Assembly: GCA_020064725.1 (NCBI GenBank)
Contig: JAGTWJ010000019.1
Coordinates: 558,001-622,000, forward strand
DNA from: Drechslerella dactyloides
Lineage: Eukaryota > Ascomycota > Orbiliomycetes > Orbiliales > Orbiliaceae
DNA length: 64,000 bases
Reading direction: 5' to 3'
In this document: in pieces, positions 20,255 to 32,600 of the stretch
Position numbering within the stretch: the stretch's first letter is position 1
How the letters are laid out: the number at the start of each line of letters is the position of its first letter
Notes under the pieces: generated by a model
What the model saw: the letters and a program-made list of their open reading frames with translations, nothing else
The model's database searches: none
Told to the model about the DNA's origin: nothing
Made by a program: the position numbers and the translations under genes

Positions 20255-21782
20255 GGCTGCGGGAGAGGAGGAGGTTTCGCTCGTGGCGAGGGCGAGGGCG
20301 AGGGTGGCTCGACCGACCGAGGTTGTCCGATGGGGATAGATGATGATGGAACGGTGAGGTCAACGGGAGGCCGGTCGAGCAGGGGGCGAGGGATACCCGG
20401 ATCGGTCGGGACGGACGACGACGACGACGGCGACGAGTTCAAGAGACGACGGTAGCAGATTGAGACTCGTGATGATGGATGGATGGATGATGAATGAAAG
20501 GACGGATGGAGGTCGAGATCTCTCGGCTGATGTGGAGAATGAATGGATCACTTGAGGCGGTGTTGGTGTTATCGGGCAATCGGGTTGAATGAATTCACAC
20601 ACACACGCGCGCGCGCGCTTATATTGTTACGGCCGGGCAGGCAGGTCAGCCGGCGAGAGTTTAGTCGGTTAGTACGAATGAAGGCTGCGGGAATGCAGGA
20701 ACGGGCGTTCTTCGCTCGAGGGGGAAAACCGGGAGTCAATCGAGTTGGCGATGGCGATGGGATGGACGGAGGACTTGAGATGAGGGCCGTTGCGGGAGAG
20801 GGAAAGGGGGGCTGGGAATGCAAATGCAGCCTCGCCCGCCGGATTCCTGCAACGAGGCTGATGCCGCCAAATTAGGGCGCATGCACTGAATCGCTCTTAC
20901 TGATGCTCAGCTAAGCACCGAGACAGCTCTCGCCGCCGACGGATTCGGATTCTCGATCGGGGCGGTGATGTCGATGCATCGTGTCAGGCGGTCGAGATGC
21001 GCATTCCGGAGTCGTTGGTGGAGTTGGACGTTGAGGGCGGAGTTAAGCAGCGGACACCGCCATCGATGCATCGCGACTTGTGATCTCAGCGCCCTCGTGT
21101 CAGGCTGCTACACAGCTGTCCTCCATCTAGACATCCATGAATTCACAGATATACATATCAAGATACTAGACACCGGATGAGAGCGTCGGCATCCGTCGGC
21201 ATTCGATCGAGGCGATGGGAGATGGATGGGATGCATTGGCAGGGCTCCCACGAGGCTCCTGCATGCGTCTTCCTCGTCTTCCAATCGACATCATCTCATC
21301 GCCATCGCCATCCAATCGACATCCCGGCGTCCACAACACGACATGAACTAACGTCGAGTGCTCCCCTGCTTCGCACCGACTTGCAGACGGTATCCTCTCG
21401 GGAATAAGGACGTGCCGCGCCTCTTTTACAAGTACAAAACATGGACATGGTTCCATGCTAGCGCTGCCAAGCAGCCGTTCTTCCTGCTGTGAGACACCCT
21501 CGACGAAACACTCACTCTCGCTCCCTCTTACTCACTCCCTCTCTTCCTCTCTCGTTCTCGTACGGGTGACTGTCGATTGACTTCTCTTATCGAGTGCGTA
21601 CGAATAGGATCCATACCGCTATATAATTCGTCGCTCGTCGCTTGGCCGGACATGACCTCGTCCGACTGAACATCGCCATCCCTGCCTGCCCGCCTGCCCG
21701 TCCGTCGTATGCATCCGCAAGTGCAGTGCATGTTACCGTGCATGTAGCTAGCTCAGCGGCACCAGCTGCACCGGCACCGGCC
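20255..21782. other. divergent promoter region, no gene seen
   Basis: This region separates the minus-strand ubiquitin-fold gene from the plus-strand F-box-like gene. It holds a CA/CG microsatellite (20595), GAC repeats near 20415 and, at 21510-21560, a pyrimidine-rich tract typical of fungal transcription starts. No credible frame was found. Confidence 0.5.
20595..20618. repeat. (CA)n(CG)n microsatellite
   Basis: About six CA dinucleotides run directly into six CG dinucleotides in the divergent promoter region. Confidence 0.9.
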
Positions 21783-23348
21783 ATGGGTCTGCGGTCCCTG
21801 AAGCAGCGCTTCGCCAAGCGCCTGTCCATCTCCCTGCCCGCCAACAGCGCCGGCCAGTCCTCCTCTCTCTCTTCTTCCGCCTCTTCTTCGTCGGCGCCCT
21901 CGTCGGCCGCCGCTGCTGCTGCTTCCACCGGTGGGAACGTCAATACATCCGATGGCGCGGGAACGGGGCAGGAGGCGCCGGGGCCCCGGCCGGCGTACGA
22001 GGACGTGCCCGTCTTCGCCAACCCGCTGCCGACGGAGCAGATCCCCTTCCTGCCCTACGAGCTGATAACTGGTATAACTCCTTCATGAACCTCCCGAACT
22101 CTATACCTTGAGATGATCTTATTCGACCTTGAGAGACACATACTGACGAATGAGAGGGTAGAGATAATATCGTGGGCCATCACGCCGGCGTTCGACGAGT
22201 ACCGCCAGCACGACTCGGCCGTCCACGTGCAGACGCTGCACAACCTCGCCGCCGTCTCGCCCGCCTTCCTCTCGATCGTGCGCCGCGTCTGCCGCGAGAC
22301 GCCCGAGATCCCCCTCCAGCACCGCACGATCCCCTGCCGCGAGGCCCACCACCGCTCCGTCTGCACATTCGAGACAGCCGCGGCCTGGATGCCCATCAGC
22401 GTGCTCGCCGGCATCTTCACGCTCGACATCTTTGAGCGCGAGAGAAAGTTCGGCAAGCTCGTCGCCCGCATCCACGGCTTCCAGCCGAATATGACGGCCC
22501 TCATCTTCCTGCTGTGGAACCGCCAGGCGATGGAGCGCATGCCCGGTGTGCCCCGCCACTCGATATACCTGCCGTACCCCGTGCCGTTCGCGCGGCACAA
22601 CCACCATCGCAGCATCAACAAGTTCAACATCGTGCTCAAGGCCCTCGCGAACTGTCGCCATCTGCGGTTCAGTTATGTGCGTTTATCCGTGCCCGCGCTG
22701 AACTGCAGCGCGCGGAACCTGCTCGACGCGGTGACAGCGATCGCGCCGACGCGGTATCTCGAGGTGAACATGCAGATACTCGGCTGGGGTGGGGGTTCCA
22801 CCGCCAGCTCCACCGGCGAAGAAGAACACCCCTTGATGCCGGGCTTCTCCGCCAAGCTGCCGCTGGAGATACTCACAGCTGGGCTTAAACGCGGGGCGAG
22901 CCGTGTCGACATCTCCACCTTCCGGCTGGACGACCGGCCGGCCAACTGCCAGTCGAAGGAGATAATCCACACGGGCAGCCTGGTGAACTTTATCCGCGCG
23001 CGTACGATACCGGACGGCGTGGTCACGACGGAGGGCGGCCACGTCTTCGCGCAGCTCGTCATCGGCGGGCCGTTGGATTTCCAGGTCGGCGGGACGGGCG
23101 GCGCGGGTGGGAAGCTGGCGATAGGCAAAGGGTGGAGAGCCGTCGGCGGGCATATGAACGCGAATAAAGTTGTCGTCAACCCGTTCAAGTATACGCTGAC
23201 GGCGGTGCGGGACGGGCAGCGGGAGTGGATGGGGGACGGCGAGAAGTTTGCCGCGAACCATTTCTTCGAGCTGGCGTTGCAGGATGGCGAGGACGTTGGG
23301 ACGGCGGAGCGGCGGCGGATCGAAGAGGAGTGGGCGGCCGGTCCATAA
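21783..23348 (+). CDS. F-box-like hypothetical protein
   Basis: Two exons, 21783-22071 and 22162-23348 (intron 90 nt), join in frame to 491 aa. After a Ser/Ala-rich N-terminus, residues about 84-125 read IPFLPYELITEIISWAI and LHNLAAVSPAFLSIVRR, the Leu-Pro and helix pattern of an F-box, and the intron falls inside it. The rest has mixed hydrophobic and Arg-rich stretches without a recognised repeat, plus a glycine-rich insert near residues 405-420. F-box proteins recruit substrates to SCF ubiquitin ligases; the substrate here is unknown. The match is to the pattern only, so the F-box reading is moderately sure while the gene itself is well supported. Confidence 0.75.
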
Positions 23349-24718
23349 ACTTATCGTACCGCACGACTTTCAATGCTTCTTATAATGGTCTTTTTGTTTT
23401 TTATAATGGGTAGGGTGGGTGTCGTGGGAATGGTGTTTGGTGGGTGGATGATATCATGCATGGGTTTTATATCGAGGTTAACCGGTTGATATCGTTAGCA
23501 GGCGGTCTGATAGATATATTTTATATCAAGCTCGAATACAATACTAGTCTATGGAATGAACGATACACCGTAGCGTATGCAGGATCGTGATCAGGGCCGT
23601 ACTATCGTAGCATCAGGAGGGAGACGGCAGCTCATTGGCGGGCCGCACACCATGTAAGCTGCAGGAGCGGATACCTCTCGCACGACGGACAGCACCACAG
23701 CTGTACCCATAGTATAGTATACAGCAGCCCCAGTGCCCCTGATGGTTATAGCCTCGAGAGAGTTCTCGCTCCGTTATACCATCGCGGACAGTCCGTCCGG
23801 GTCGTCCTGTCGTGTTTGCATTCGGGCGTCTCTCCTGGCCGGCCTGTCCGGGCTGGCCTGTCCGGGCTGGCGGCCGGTCGTGGGCGTCCACGCAAACAAC
23901 TTTCTTCTTCCAACCAACCAACGCCATCAAATCAATCAGTTCAATCACCACTTCCACTTCCACTCCCACTTCCTCTCCCCAACAGCTCTCTTCTCTCCAT
24001 CACCATCATCACCACCATCACCACCATCGATACAGACTTCCGTCCCGGCGACACAGCTCCGCTTTTCCCATCGATCCCTGCTCCTGATTCCATCTTGCGA
24101 CTCTCGCTCTCTTCAAGACAGCCCCTCCACGATCAGGTCCAACCAGCCCTGGCCCACCAATCACACCTCATAGCCGCCTCCCTCCCTCCCTCCCTCCCTC
24201 CTCCTCCTCCTGGCTGGCCTCCCTCCTCGCTCGCCTCCAGCCGCCCCGCTGGGCCAGCCGGCCTCGCTCCCGCTCCCTCATCTTTCTTCTCACCATCTTC
24301 CCCTCCTCATCAATCGCAGAAACCGCCGACTCGCCCGTTCTCACCATCCAATTCCCATCCAATCTTACGCACAGACGGATAGAACAGCATTCAGCAGACG
24401 TTGCACAACCGATATCTCTCCCTCCCGCCCGCTTCCTCGCGAAAGAAAAATTAGAGCACACTCCATCCGTGCTCCTCGCGTCCCGCTGACCGCTACCCCA
24501 GACTTTTCTCCATCCACATAAACTCCACATCCATCCAACAGATCCAACATTATCATCGTCGTCATCATCATCCGCCGGTGGGCACTCACGCTTATCCGCA
24601 GTCTGACCTGAACTAAACTAACGGTGTAATATCCGTGCGTTACATCACTACATCGCATCACATTACATTACATTACTCACGACACGTTCGTCCCCCACAC
24701 GCTTGCAATTGACCCGCC
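23349..24718. other. intergenic and ATG-free 5' leader of the 4E-T-like gene
   Basis: The last ATG before the start codon is near 23743; the following 970 or so bases contain none, although about eight would be expected from base composition. The stretch is C/T-rich, with CACCAT repeats (24000) and a (CCTC)n tract (24178). It reads like a long scanning leader. No independent gene is seen. Confidence 0.6.
24178..24199. repeat. (CCTC)n microsatellite
   Basis: About five tandem copies of CCTC occur in the presumed leader of the 4E-T-like gene. Confidence 0.8.
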
Positions 24719-27700
24719 ATGGGTCCAAGGTACACCATCGAGGAGCTGCTCCTCATGGCCAGCTCGCCGCTGGTCCAGAAGCCGGACTCGTTACCGCCGC
24801 TGGAAGAATGGATGGGGTGCGTATCTATCATGTAATAATATCCATAGAACGGTGTCTTGTAGCATGTCGTCGGCGGCCCTCGTGTCACGCTCGCCATTCT
24901 GCGTCACTCCGTTTGCTCTGAACCCTGCCCCAGCTGCCGTTGACGTTGACGGAGCTCTATACAAGTGCTAACGGTGGCCGCCTTCTAGCTCTCCGCTGCC
25001 GACACGCCCGACACCCGCCCCGAGAAAACCTGGCGAAGATGCCCCCGTCGACGATAAAGAAAGGTAACACCCCAATCTCCTGACCACCGTGCGGAATTGC
25101 ATGAATTTTGTCCTTCACGTATCCCGTGGAAAGAAAGATTATCACTCTCCCACTCATTTGCCCCCATCGTTATCACCCATCGCTAACAATGGCTGTCGCA
25201 GGACCGGGTTCGGCCACGTCTCTCGAGGATCAGGTACATCCTATCCATCTCTCTCCACCCCTCGACCGTTACGCATCTAACCATATCCATCGGGACCTGC
25301 AGAAGATATCATCCTCGGTCCTCCGAAAATGTCGTTCGCCTCCGCCTCCTCGCACAACCGCAAGACTTTTGGCGCCGACCCCGACAATCCCGTCGTCACG
25401 TCCACCTCCGCTTCTGAAACCACGCACTCCCGCTTCGCCCACTTTTCCAACCACAATAACAATAACAACAATGACGATGAGAAATCGAGCGGGCCCCGAA
25501 TCGACAGGTTCTCGTTCAGCCGCTTCGGCGTGCAGAAGGACGGACCCGGACGAACAGACAGAAACGACAGAGGTGACCGGGGTTTCGGCCGCGACGACAA
25601 CCGTCGTGACCGTGACGGCGACGGCAAATTCACGAACAAACGCATCGGCGGGAAGGACGGCGACGAAGGCGGCGGCTGGAATACCGTCAGCAGGCAGCCT
25701 CGACGGTCGTTCGGCCACAACGACGACGGGGAGAAATTCCGAAGAGAGCATGGCAAAAACACAGATAGAGACCGAGAACGAGACGGCAAGGACGGCCGAC
25801 CCAACCGCTACGAACCATTCTCCAAAGACAGAACAGACCGCGATAGGGACAATGACAGAGACCGAAGAGACGACGGTGGCGGAGGTGGTAGTGGTGGCGG
25901 CGGCGGCTGGAAAGACCGAGACCACAACAAACGCAACCAAGGCAAGGACCGCGAAAGATCCACCTGGTTCCTATCCGAGGAAGAACGCGCGGCGCGAAAC
26001 GCAACTCGAGAGCGTGAGTTCCGCGAGCAACGCGAGCAACGTGCTGCGGAACGAGAGTTCAGAACTGGCGGACGCCACGACCGAGACCGGGACCGGGACC
26101 GCGAGTACCGAGACCGAGACCGAGACCTCGAGACGTTCGGCGAGTCGTCGACCAAGTCGTTCGGCCGCGGGTTCGACAAGACGGAAAAGGAGCCCGAATG
26201 GATGGACGCCATGCCTGGAAGCGACGGGAAGGAATTCAAAGCGCATTCCACCGAAGACTTCCAGCGCTGGAAGGCCCAGATGAAGGCGCGGGGCCAGCAG
26301 CAATCGCAGCCGCAAGCTGACGACAAGGCCTCGAAGGAGCCGAAGGATGAGGAGATCGTGTTCAAGTCGAAGGCGGAGAAGCGCGCGACAGCATTGGAGG
26401 AAGCTCACTCGGAGCCGGTTGAAGAGCGTAAGACAATTACCACCCTCTCATATACTGGATTTTGACTAATATACGTGACAGCACCCACACCATCAATCGC
26501 GGAGAACGGGGTTGATAGATTCTGGGGGTGGAACGCCTCGTCGACGAGTCTTGCGTCCAAAACGACCACCGTTAGTGACGGTGGCGCCAAGCTGCCCGTG
26601 CAGTCCAGCGAGAAGACCGAACGGTCGTCCAGGTTCCGCAACTTTTTCAACGCCCCGGTCCAGGATCAAGTGCCCCAGCCGGAGCCGCAGGCTGCCCCTG
26701 TGCAGAACGGTAGCAAAGAGCAGCAGCGCCTTGAGCAACAGCAACAGATGCAGCAACAGCAGGCGCTAGCTCAGATGAAGGCTCACCAGTACCAGCAGGC
26801 GCTTCTCCAACAGCAGGAGATGCAGAAGAACGCGCAGATGCAGGCTGGCAATATGGGGCGATATCCGCAGTACCAGGATTACGCCGTCAATCAGTCCGTC
26901 AACATGGCTCAAATCCCGACTCCTCAGCAGCAGCAGCAACAGGGCAAGGACAAGCATAACGAGGCGACGAAGGAAGACCGCGAGGGGTTCAACAATATCT
27001 TGCAAATGTTGGGCAGAGCTCGATTGTCGTCGCCCGCGACGGCAGAGGTGCAGAACACATTCCTGTCGATCCTCGGAGCCCCGTCGCAGCAGGGCACTCC
27101 CGTCTCGCACACCCACCCTACCCCGCCGACGAGCAACTTGCCTGGACCGCCGCCGCCGCAGCAGCAACAGCAGCAGACCCACGTGGCCATCAACCGACAG
27201 CAACATCAGGGACCGTCTCCGCTGCCCGCTCTGCAGACCGGCGCTGGCACAGGCAACGAAACCATCTTGAAGCTGCTCCGCCACTCGGACATGCCGACGC
27301 CGCAGGGACCGCCGCCCGTGCCGACGTTCTTGCAGGAGTACCAGACTCCCAACGTGCCGCCTGTCTCGCATAGTCCGCCTGTCCATCAGCGCGGCGGCAA
27401 GAACGGACTCGCCGGGCCGATCAACGATCCCGCCATTCAGGCGATCAGACGTCCGCCGAACGAGGGACCGCCGGGCCTTCCCAAGAATCTCTACCACGAG
27501 TCGCACCAGCACGTCCGCAGCCCGTCGCAGATCCTGGAGCCGCACCACCGCGCCGCCTTTCCGATCATGGACATCCGCCCGCCACCCGGTATCGACCAGC
27601 GGACCGCGCAGCTCGAAGCACAAAAGGCAGCCTATCTCAACGAACAACAGCAGCAACAATCGCAGCAGCAGCCTCAGCAACAACCCCAGCCGCAACCGCG

Positions 27701-28397
27701 AAGCATGGATCCCCGACATCTCGAACTCCTGCGTAACGAGCAGCAGCGACGCGTACAGATGGACCAGATCCGCCAGATGGCCGCCGCCGGCGAACTGCCA
27801 CACGGAAATTTCCCGCCGAACGCACCACCGAGAATGGAACAGCGTGGACCTCAGGGACCGCCTCAGCCGCCTCCACCGCCGCAGAACGAGCAGGGGCCGC
27901 CGATGGGTATGCCGATGGGAGACAACGGACCGATGCCGGGCAACTGGGCGCCGGGCCCCCAACAGCATCCGCAGAGCCAATCCGCCGCTGCAAACCAACA
28001 ACGACCGCCGCCGGGCTTCTTCGGCCGCGGAGGACCAGCCGGACCTCCCGGCCTCGCCAACGGTGGAAACGTGAACGTGAACGTGAACGGACCGCAGGGC
28101 CCCATGCCTCCTCTGCCGTTCTACGGACCGGGACCAGGAATGGGCAATATGCCACCGCTGCCGTTCGGACAGCACGGGATGCCGCCGCCGCCGCCGCCGA
28201 ATCTTGCGAATCTGCCAAACTTCCCGCCGTTCCCGCCGCCGGGGCCGGGTGGACCGCCGCCGATGCCACCGCAGGCGTTCCCGCCGTTTCCCCCCTTCCA
28301 CGAGGGTATGATGCCGTTCGGAGCGGGTCCGGAGGCCCTGAGGAGCCCGCAGCACCAGCACCTCGGCGGACCGCCGGGCATGTTTACCGGACGGTAG
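24719..28397 (+). CDS. eIF4E-binding, 4E-T-like translational regulator
   Basis: Five exons, 24719-24816, 24989-25063, 25202-25233, 25303-26427 and 26482-28397, join in frame to 1081 aa. An eIF4E-binding motif of the Y-x4-L-hydrophobic type, YTIEELLLM, stands at residues 5-13. The region around FGHVSRGSEDIILGPPKMSF and a Trp/Arg-rich, RD/RDRD-repeat central part match fungal proteins of the 4E-T kind, and EKEPEWMDAMPGSDG with AHSTEDFQRWKAQMKARG is the other conserved block. From residue 500 the protein is Gln-, Pro- and Gly-rich (prion-like), ending in PPGMFTGR. In animals 4E-T carries eIF4E to P-bodies and represses translation; the same role here is inferred. Start and exon joins are supported by the continuous frame. 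Confidence 0.85.
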
Positions 28398-29694
28398 ATT
28401 CGACTCTTCCAACCATATATTACACACAAGATACAGATGCGCAGCAGGAGAGTATGAGATGCATCGTAAAAGCTAAAAAAAGAAATCAAGCAAGACCGAA
28501 GGAAAATGGAAGAAATAGGGATAATCGCATGAACGAGATTGTACAAATTTTTTATATCAACGAGGGTATATGTTCCGCAGTACTAGGAACCGCCCTCGTT
28601 CTCTCCTCCACACACACACACGTACGGAAAACGGACTCACCGCTGCTGGCTATGACATTGTTGTATTATTTTCGCCGTTTTCTTTTCTTTCGTCGCTGTT
28701 TTTTCCTAGTTCGTTCCGTTATCATTCTTGCGATTGTTTGTCGTTCAAGTTATGAATGAGATCGTGCATTTGCTTCCATCAAGTTTTTTGCAGACTACTA
28801 TTGCTATCGGGTTTTCATATCGCATTGGTATCGTGTCTTGTCGGTTTTTCGTTGTGTCCTCATTCCAGCTTTTCGTTACCTACCTGTGCGTTTTTTTTTT
28901 TTTTATATTCATCATCCTCATACTACATCAGTCTGTGTTTTGTCTGGCTTGTTTCGGTTTTTTTCATTCAATCGGTCCATACGTTAGTACGTATTCACCT
29001 TACACGTGCGTATTCTCTTCTATCGTCTGGTTTCTTTTTTAGGTTACGTTTCTTTTTCTCAATCCGTATATCAGTCGGTCGAATCGAATTTTAAGAATCG
29101 GTCACTTTCGAATTCCCATACACGCTCAACCTAACCTCCTCCATTCCATTCCATCCACGTTATAATCACACTTGCCTTCGCGCGAAGCTTCCGGTCGTTT
29201 TCGCACTTTTCTTCATATCAGATCACTCAGTGCGTACTATCAACTTGCTTGCTCGATCGCGACTATCGTTGTTTTTCCTTCTCCTAAGCTTTCGAAACGT
29301 TCGGGTTCATGCATGCATCGATCGATCGTCGCGCGTACGCACGCTTAATATTATAGCTTAACTGGTAGTGGTATAGTATGCGGCTGCTGCGGAGGGTATG
29401 ATATCGATAGCTAGCTAGGCGGCGGAAGTTAACTAGTTGCTATGGGTGCGGAAGTTATTAATAGCTGTGGCAATACGGATCGGATGGAGATATTATATTA
29501 GTATAAATGCAATACGAAAGGATTGCGCGAACTTGTGCATGTACACGTGCTGTAGACCGAATATATATACCGTATACTGTATGTATTCTGTAAAACCAGG
29601 ATGATATCTGCTATGCTATGCTATGCTGTGTATGCTACATGTATACTACTCGTACACCCACTACTATATAATCTTACATACCGCTGTATATTGC
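28398..29694. other. intergenic, T-rich, no gene seen
   Basis: This is the convergent spacer between the 4E-T-like gene and URB1. It has a run of about 14 T at 28891, long T-rich stretches and a (CTATG)n repeat at 29611. No frame of note. Confidence 0.5.
29611..29627. repeat. (CTATG)n microsatellite
   Basis: Just over three copies of a five-base unit occur, shortly past the URB1 stop codon. Confidence 0.7.
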
Positions 29695-32600
29695 TTATAC
29701 ACGCTCACTCCCAAGCGTGATGAGGCTCTCGAGCACACGCCCGATATTCCCACCGCTCCACCCTTTCACGTATTCCCGATCGCACCCCTCCCACAGCCGC
29801 GCCGCCAGCCTCTTCAACCGCACCCGCTGCTCCTCGTCCGCGGATGCCGCCGTAACAGCCATCTTGATCCAGCTCACCACTCCCGTCCGTGTGATCAATG
29901 TCGTCGCACCGCCCTCCACGCCCGCCGCATTCCACAGCATCTCCACGATGCGGCCTCTAACCGCCTCTTCCCGTGCGCTTCCACTCCCACCGACTTTCAC
30001 AACAGCAGCGGTGCCGACACGTGCAGTCGCAGTGGAATACAGGCTGATCAATTCCTCGAACACCCCGCGACGACGACACAGGTCTACGTCCGCGGAACCC
30101 CGCATCCCGTTCGCAAGACACTCGACCAGCCAGCTGACCTCCTGCCAGTATCCCTCCCCTTCGCTCCGAAGACACTCACGTAGCAACGGCACCTCCCGCA
30201 AATCCACCCCCGCGCGCGCTTGCAGCCACCGCATCACCATCTCGTACTGAAAGTGCGACGGGTTAGCGACGACACCGACGCAGCGCGCGAGTATCAGCGC
30301 GGTCACAGTCGGTATTCCAGCGTCCTTCAATTGATTGTCGCCGAGCGCGGGGATGCCGGCTAGTATCTTGCAGAGTAGATGCATCACCTCCACTCGTTCT
30401 TTATACCCGCGAGTCTTTTCTCCGCTGCTGCCTTCGAGTCGCGCGACGGTGGCGGTGATGACAGCCTCGGCCATGCCGCGCTCTTGCGCGCCGGACGATG
30501 CGAGGCCCATTATAATATATCCGAGACCTTGTTTTTCAACGACATCTTTCACGTCCAAGCGGTGCTCGGCCGCGTCTGACAGGATGCCGTGCGTGAGGAC
30601 CGCTGTGAGAAATCCGACGTCGTACGTTCGACACCGTTCCTCATCTTCCGCAGCGCGCGCACAGATCTCCATAAACCGAGGCAAGTCGTCGCCGGCAGCG
30701 GAGAGCGTGACCTTTGAAGGGAAGAAATTCGCCATGGACCGCGCGAGAACTTTCGTTGATATGCAGACTTTGATCCGCCCTTTCGCGTCCCGCTCGATCA
30801 GTCGCTTTTCCTCATTATCGGAGAATGTCACTGTCGTAATCCTCTCCATAACGCTCTTGGACATCCGCCCCTCAATCGTCGTGAGGACGTCGAGGAGCAC
30901 CGCGTCCGTAGCGTCGTTCGTGCCGCCGTAGAGCGACAGCACGCCGTCGAGTGTCGTAACGTTGCTGTGCTGCGACTTCGACGCATTGAAGAGCTGCCGG
31001 ATGATGTATGCGAGGCGGTGCTGCTCCTCCTGCTTTTGCAGCGTGGGTATTTCCGCCGTGCTACGCTGCGACAACGCCGTCGGCGAAGACAACACTGACT
31101 GCAAGAGTTTGGAATGCTGCAGAGACTATACGGTTCAAAAACTTTAGCACCAATTGCAACGCTGGATATAAAGTAAGATACTCACCTCGACATTTGGCAC
31201 TTTCGCCAGAATCACCGCGGCAAGCGCGACAACCCCGCCCCCGACACTCAATCTGTCGAAAACAACCTCCAACAAGCTATCGACTGCATCTTTCGCCACA
31301 CACTTCATCAGAGCACGCCCGGCCCGGCCTAGAAATCCCGCCAACAGCCCGCAGCGTTCCCCGATCCATTCTGCGTCTCCCGTACCCGAAAGGGACACGG
31401 TAAGCTCGTACACCGTCTGCTTCACCCGCTTGTTGAACCAACTAGAATGCTGCCCGTAGGAGTTGCGGTACGCCGCCTCGAACAGCGGGAGCGTATCGGC
31501 GGAAAGCAACTCCAGCGTCGCGCCTCGTTCCCTCATCATGGCGAGTATTGTTTCATCACAGGGGATGCAACCGAAGTCCAGACCGGCTTCAAGATACCCG
31601 ACACCAACGTAGTCGTCAACCAAGGGAGATGATAGAAAATGCTGCCAAACCGGGACCCCAGGCTGTCCAGGCATCGGCTGCTCGTAAAAGACTTTCAAAA
31701 AGCTGTCCTTCCACGCCCTCTGACTGTCATCGTCCGCGTCGCGCCAACGGAGCCGACCGTTCCCATCCCGCTCCATAGCTACATCTTTGAGCACGTCGGC
31801 TGCGGCCGATGCAAGGTTCATATAGTCTCTCGTGAGCTCTTCCCCTTGCAGTCTGTCCGGCACGCTACTCAGATACCGGACGGCGGTGTCCATCAGACCT
31901 TCCGCGCCGCCTGTGAACATGCCCGCATCGAACATGCACCGTATAACCTTCCTGAACGCCACGGGTTTCTCATCGATCAGATCCCGACCGACTGTGGTGG
32001 CGCTCGCCTGGATCCGCTGCAGGCTCTCAGCATCGGCAAGCCGCTCGGCCAGCACGATGAACTCGCTCCACCGCTGCTTCCGCAGTGGCGGAGGCGCACC
32101 CGCGCCGATGAGACCCCATACTTCTTCCCCGGCGAGCGTCTCATTTGCCTGCGAGAGCTGGGAGAGAATGCTTTCCCACATGAGACTTGAGAACTCGAAT
32201 GACTGGTCGCCGCAGACCTGGCGCGCGCGCACGCTGGCGTTTCGGCAGCAGTATTTTGAGTCCGCGATATCCAAGAGCTTCGTGAAGAATAGATCGATCC
32301 GATCTCGCAGTTGTGACTGGCGCGATTCGTCGAGGGGCTTGTATGCCGCTGTAATACTGGCCGTCATTGCGTGCTTTACTCCAGTAGAGTCGGAGAGCGG
32401 CGCCAGCGGTAGCATAGCGTACACCTTGATGAGAGCTGGAAAATAGCATCACAAGTCAGCAATAGACTTCCGATTCCAAGGGTGGTGACAGCAGTTGAAA
32501 ATGAGGGCAGGCATACCTTCGTCGAATTGATTTGACAGCCGACGCAGCGGATCCCTGCAGAACTGCTTGTATAGTGGAGTTCCTGACGAATCCACCATAG

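Noticed and set aside
26766..28427. Long minus-strand frame of 553 codons opposite the 4E-T-like gene
   Set aside because: It is a mirror of the repetitive CAG/CCG-rich coding sequence on the plus strand and lacks any family match.
32141..32452. Alternative frames inside URB1
   Set aside because: Shadows of the URB1 exons; the joined exon frame is continuous and family-like.
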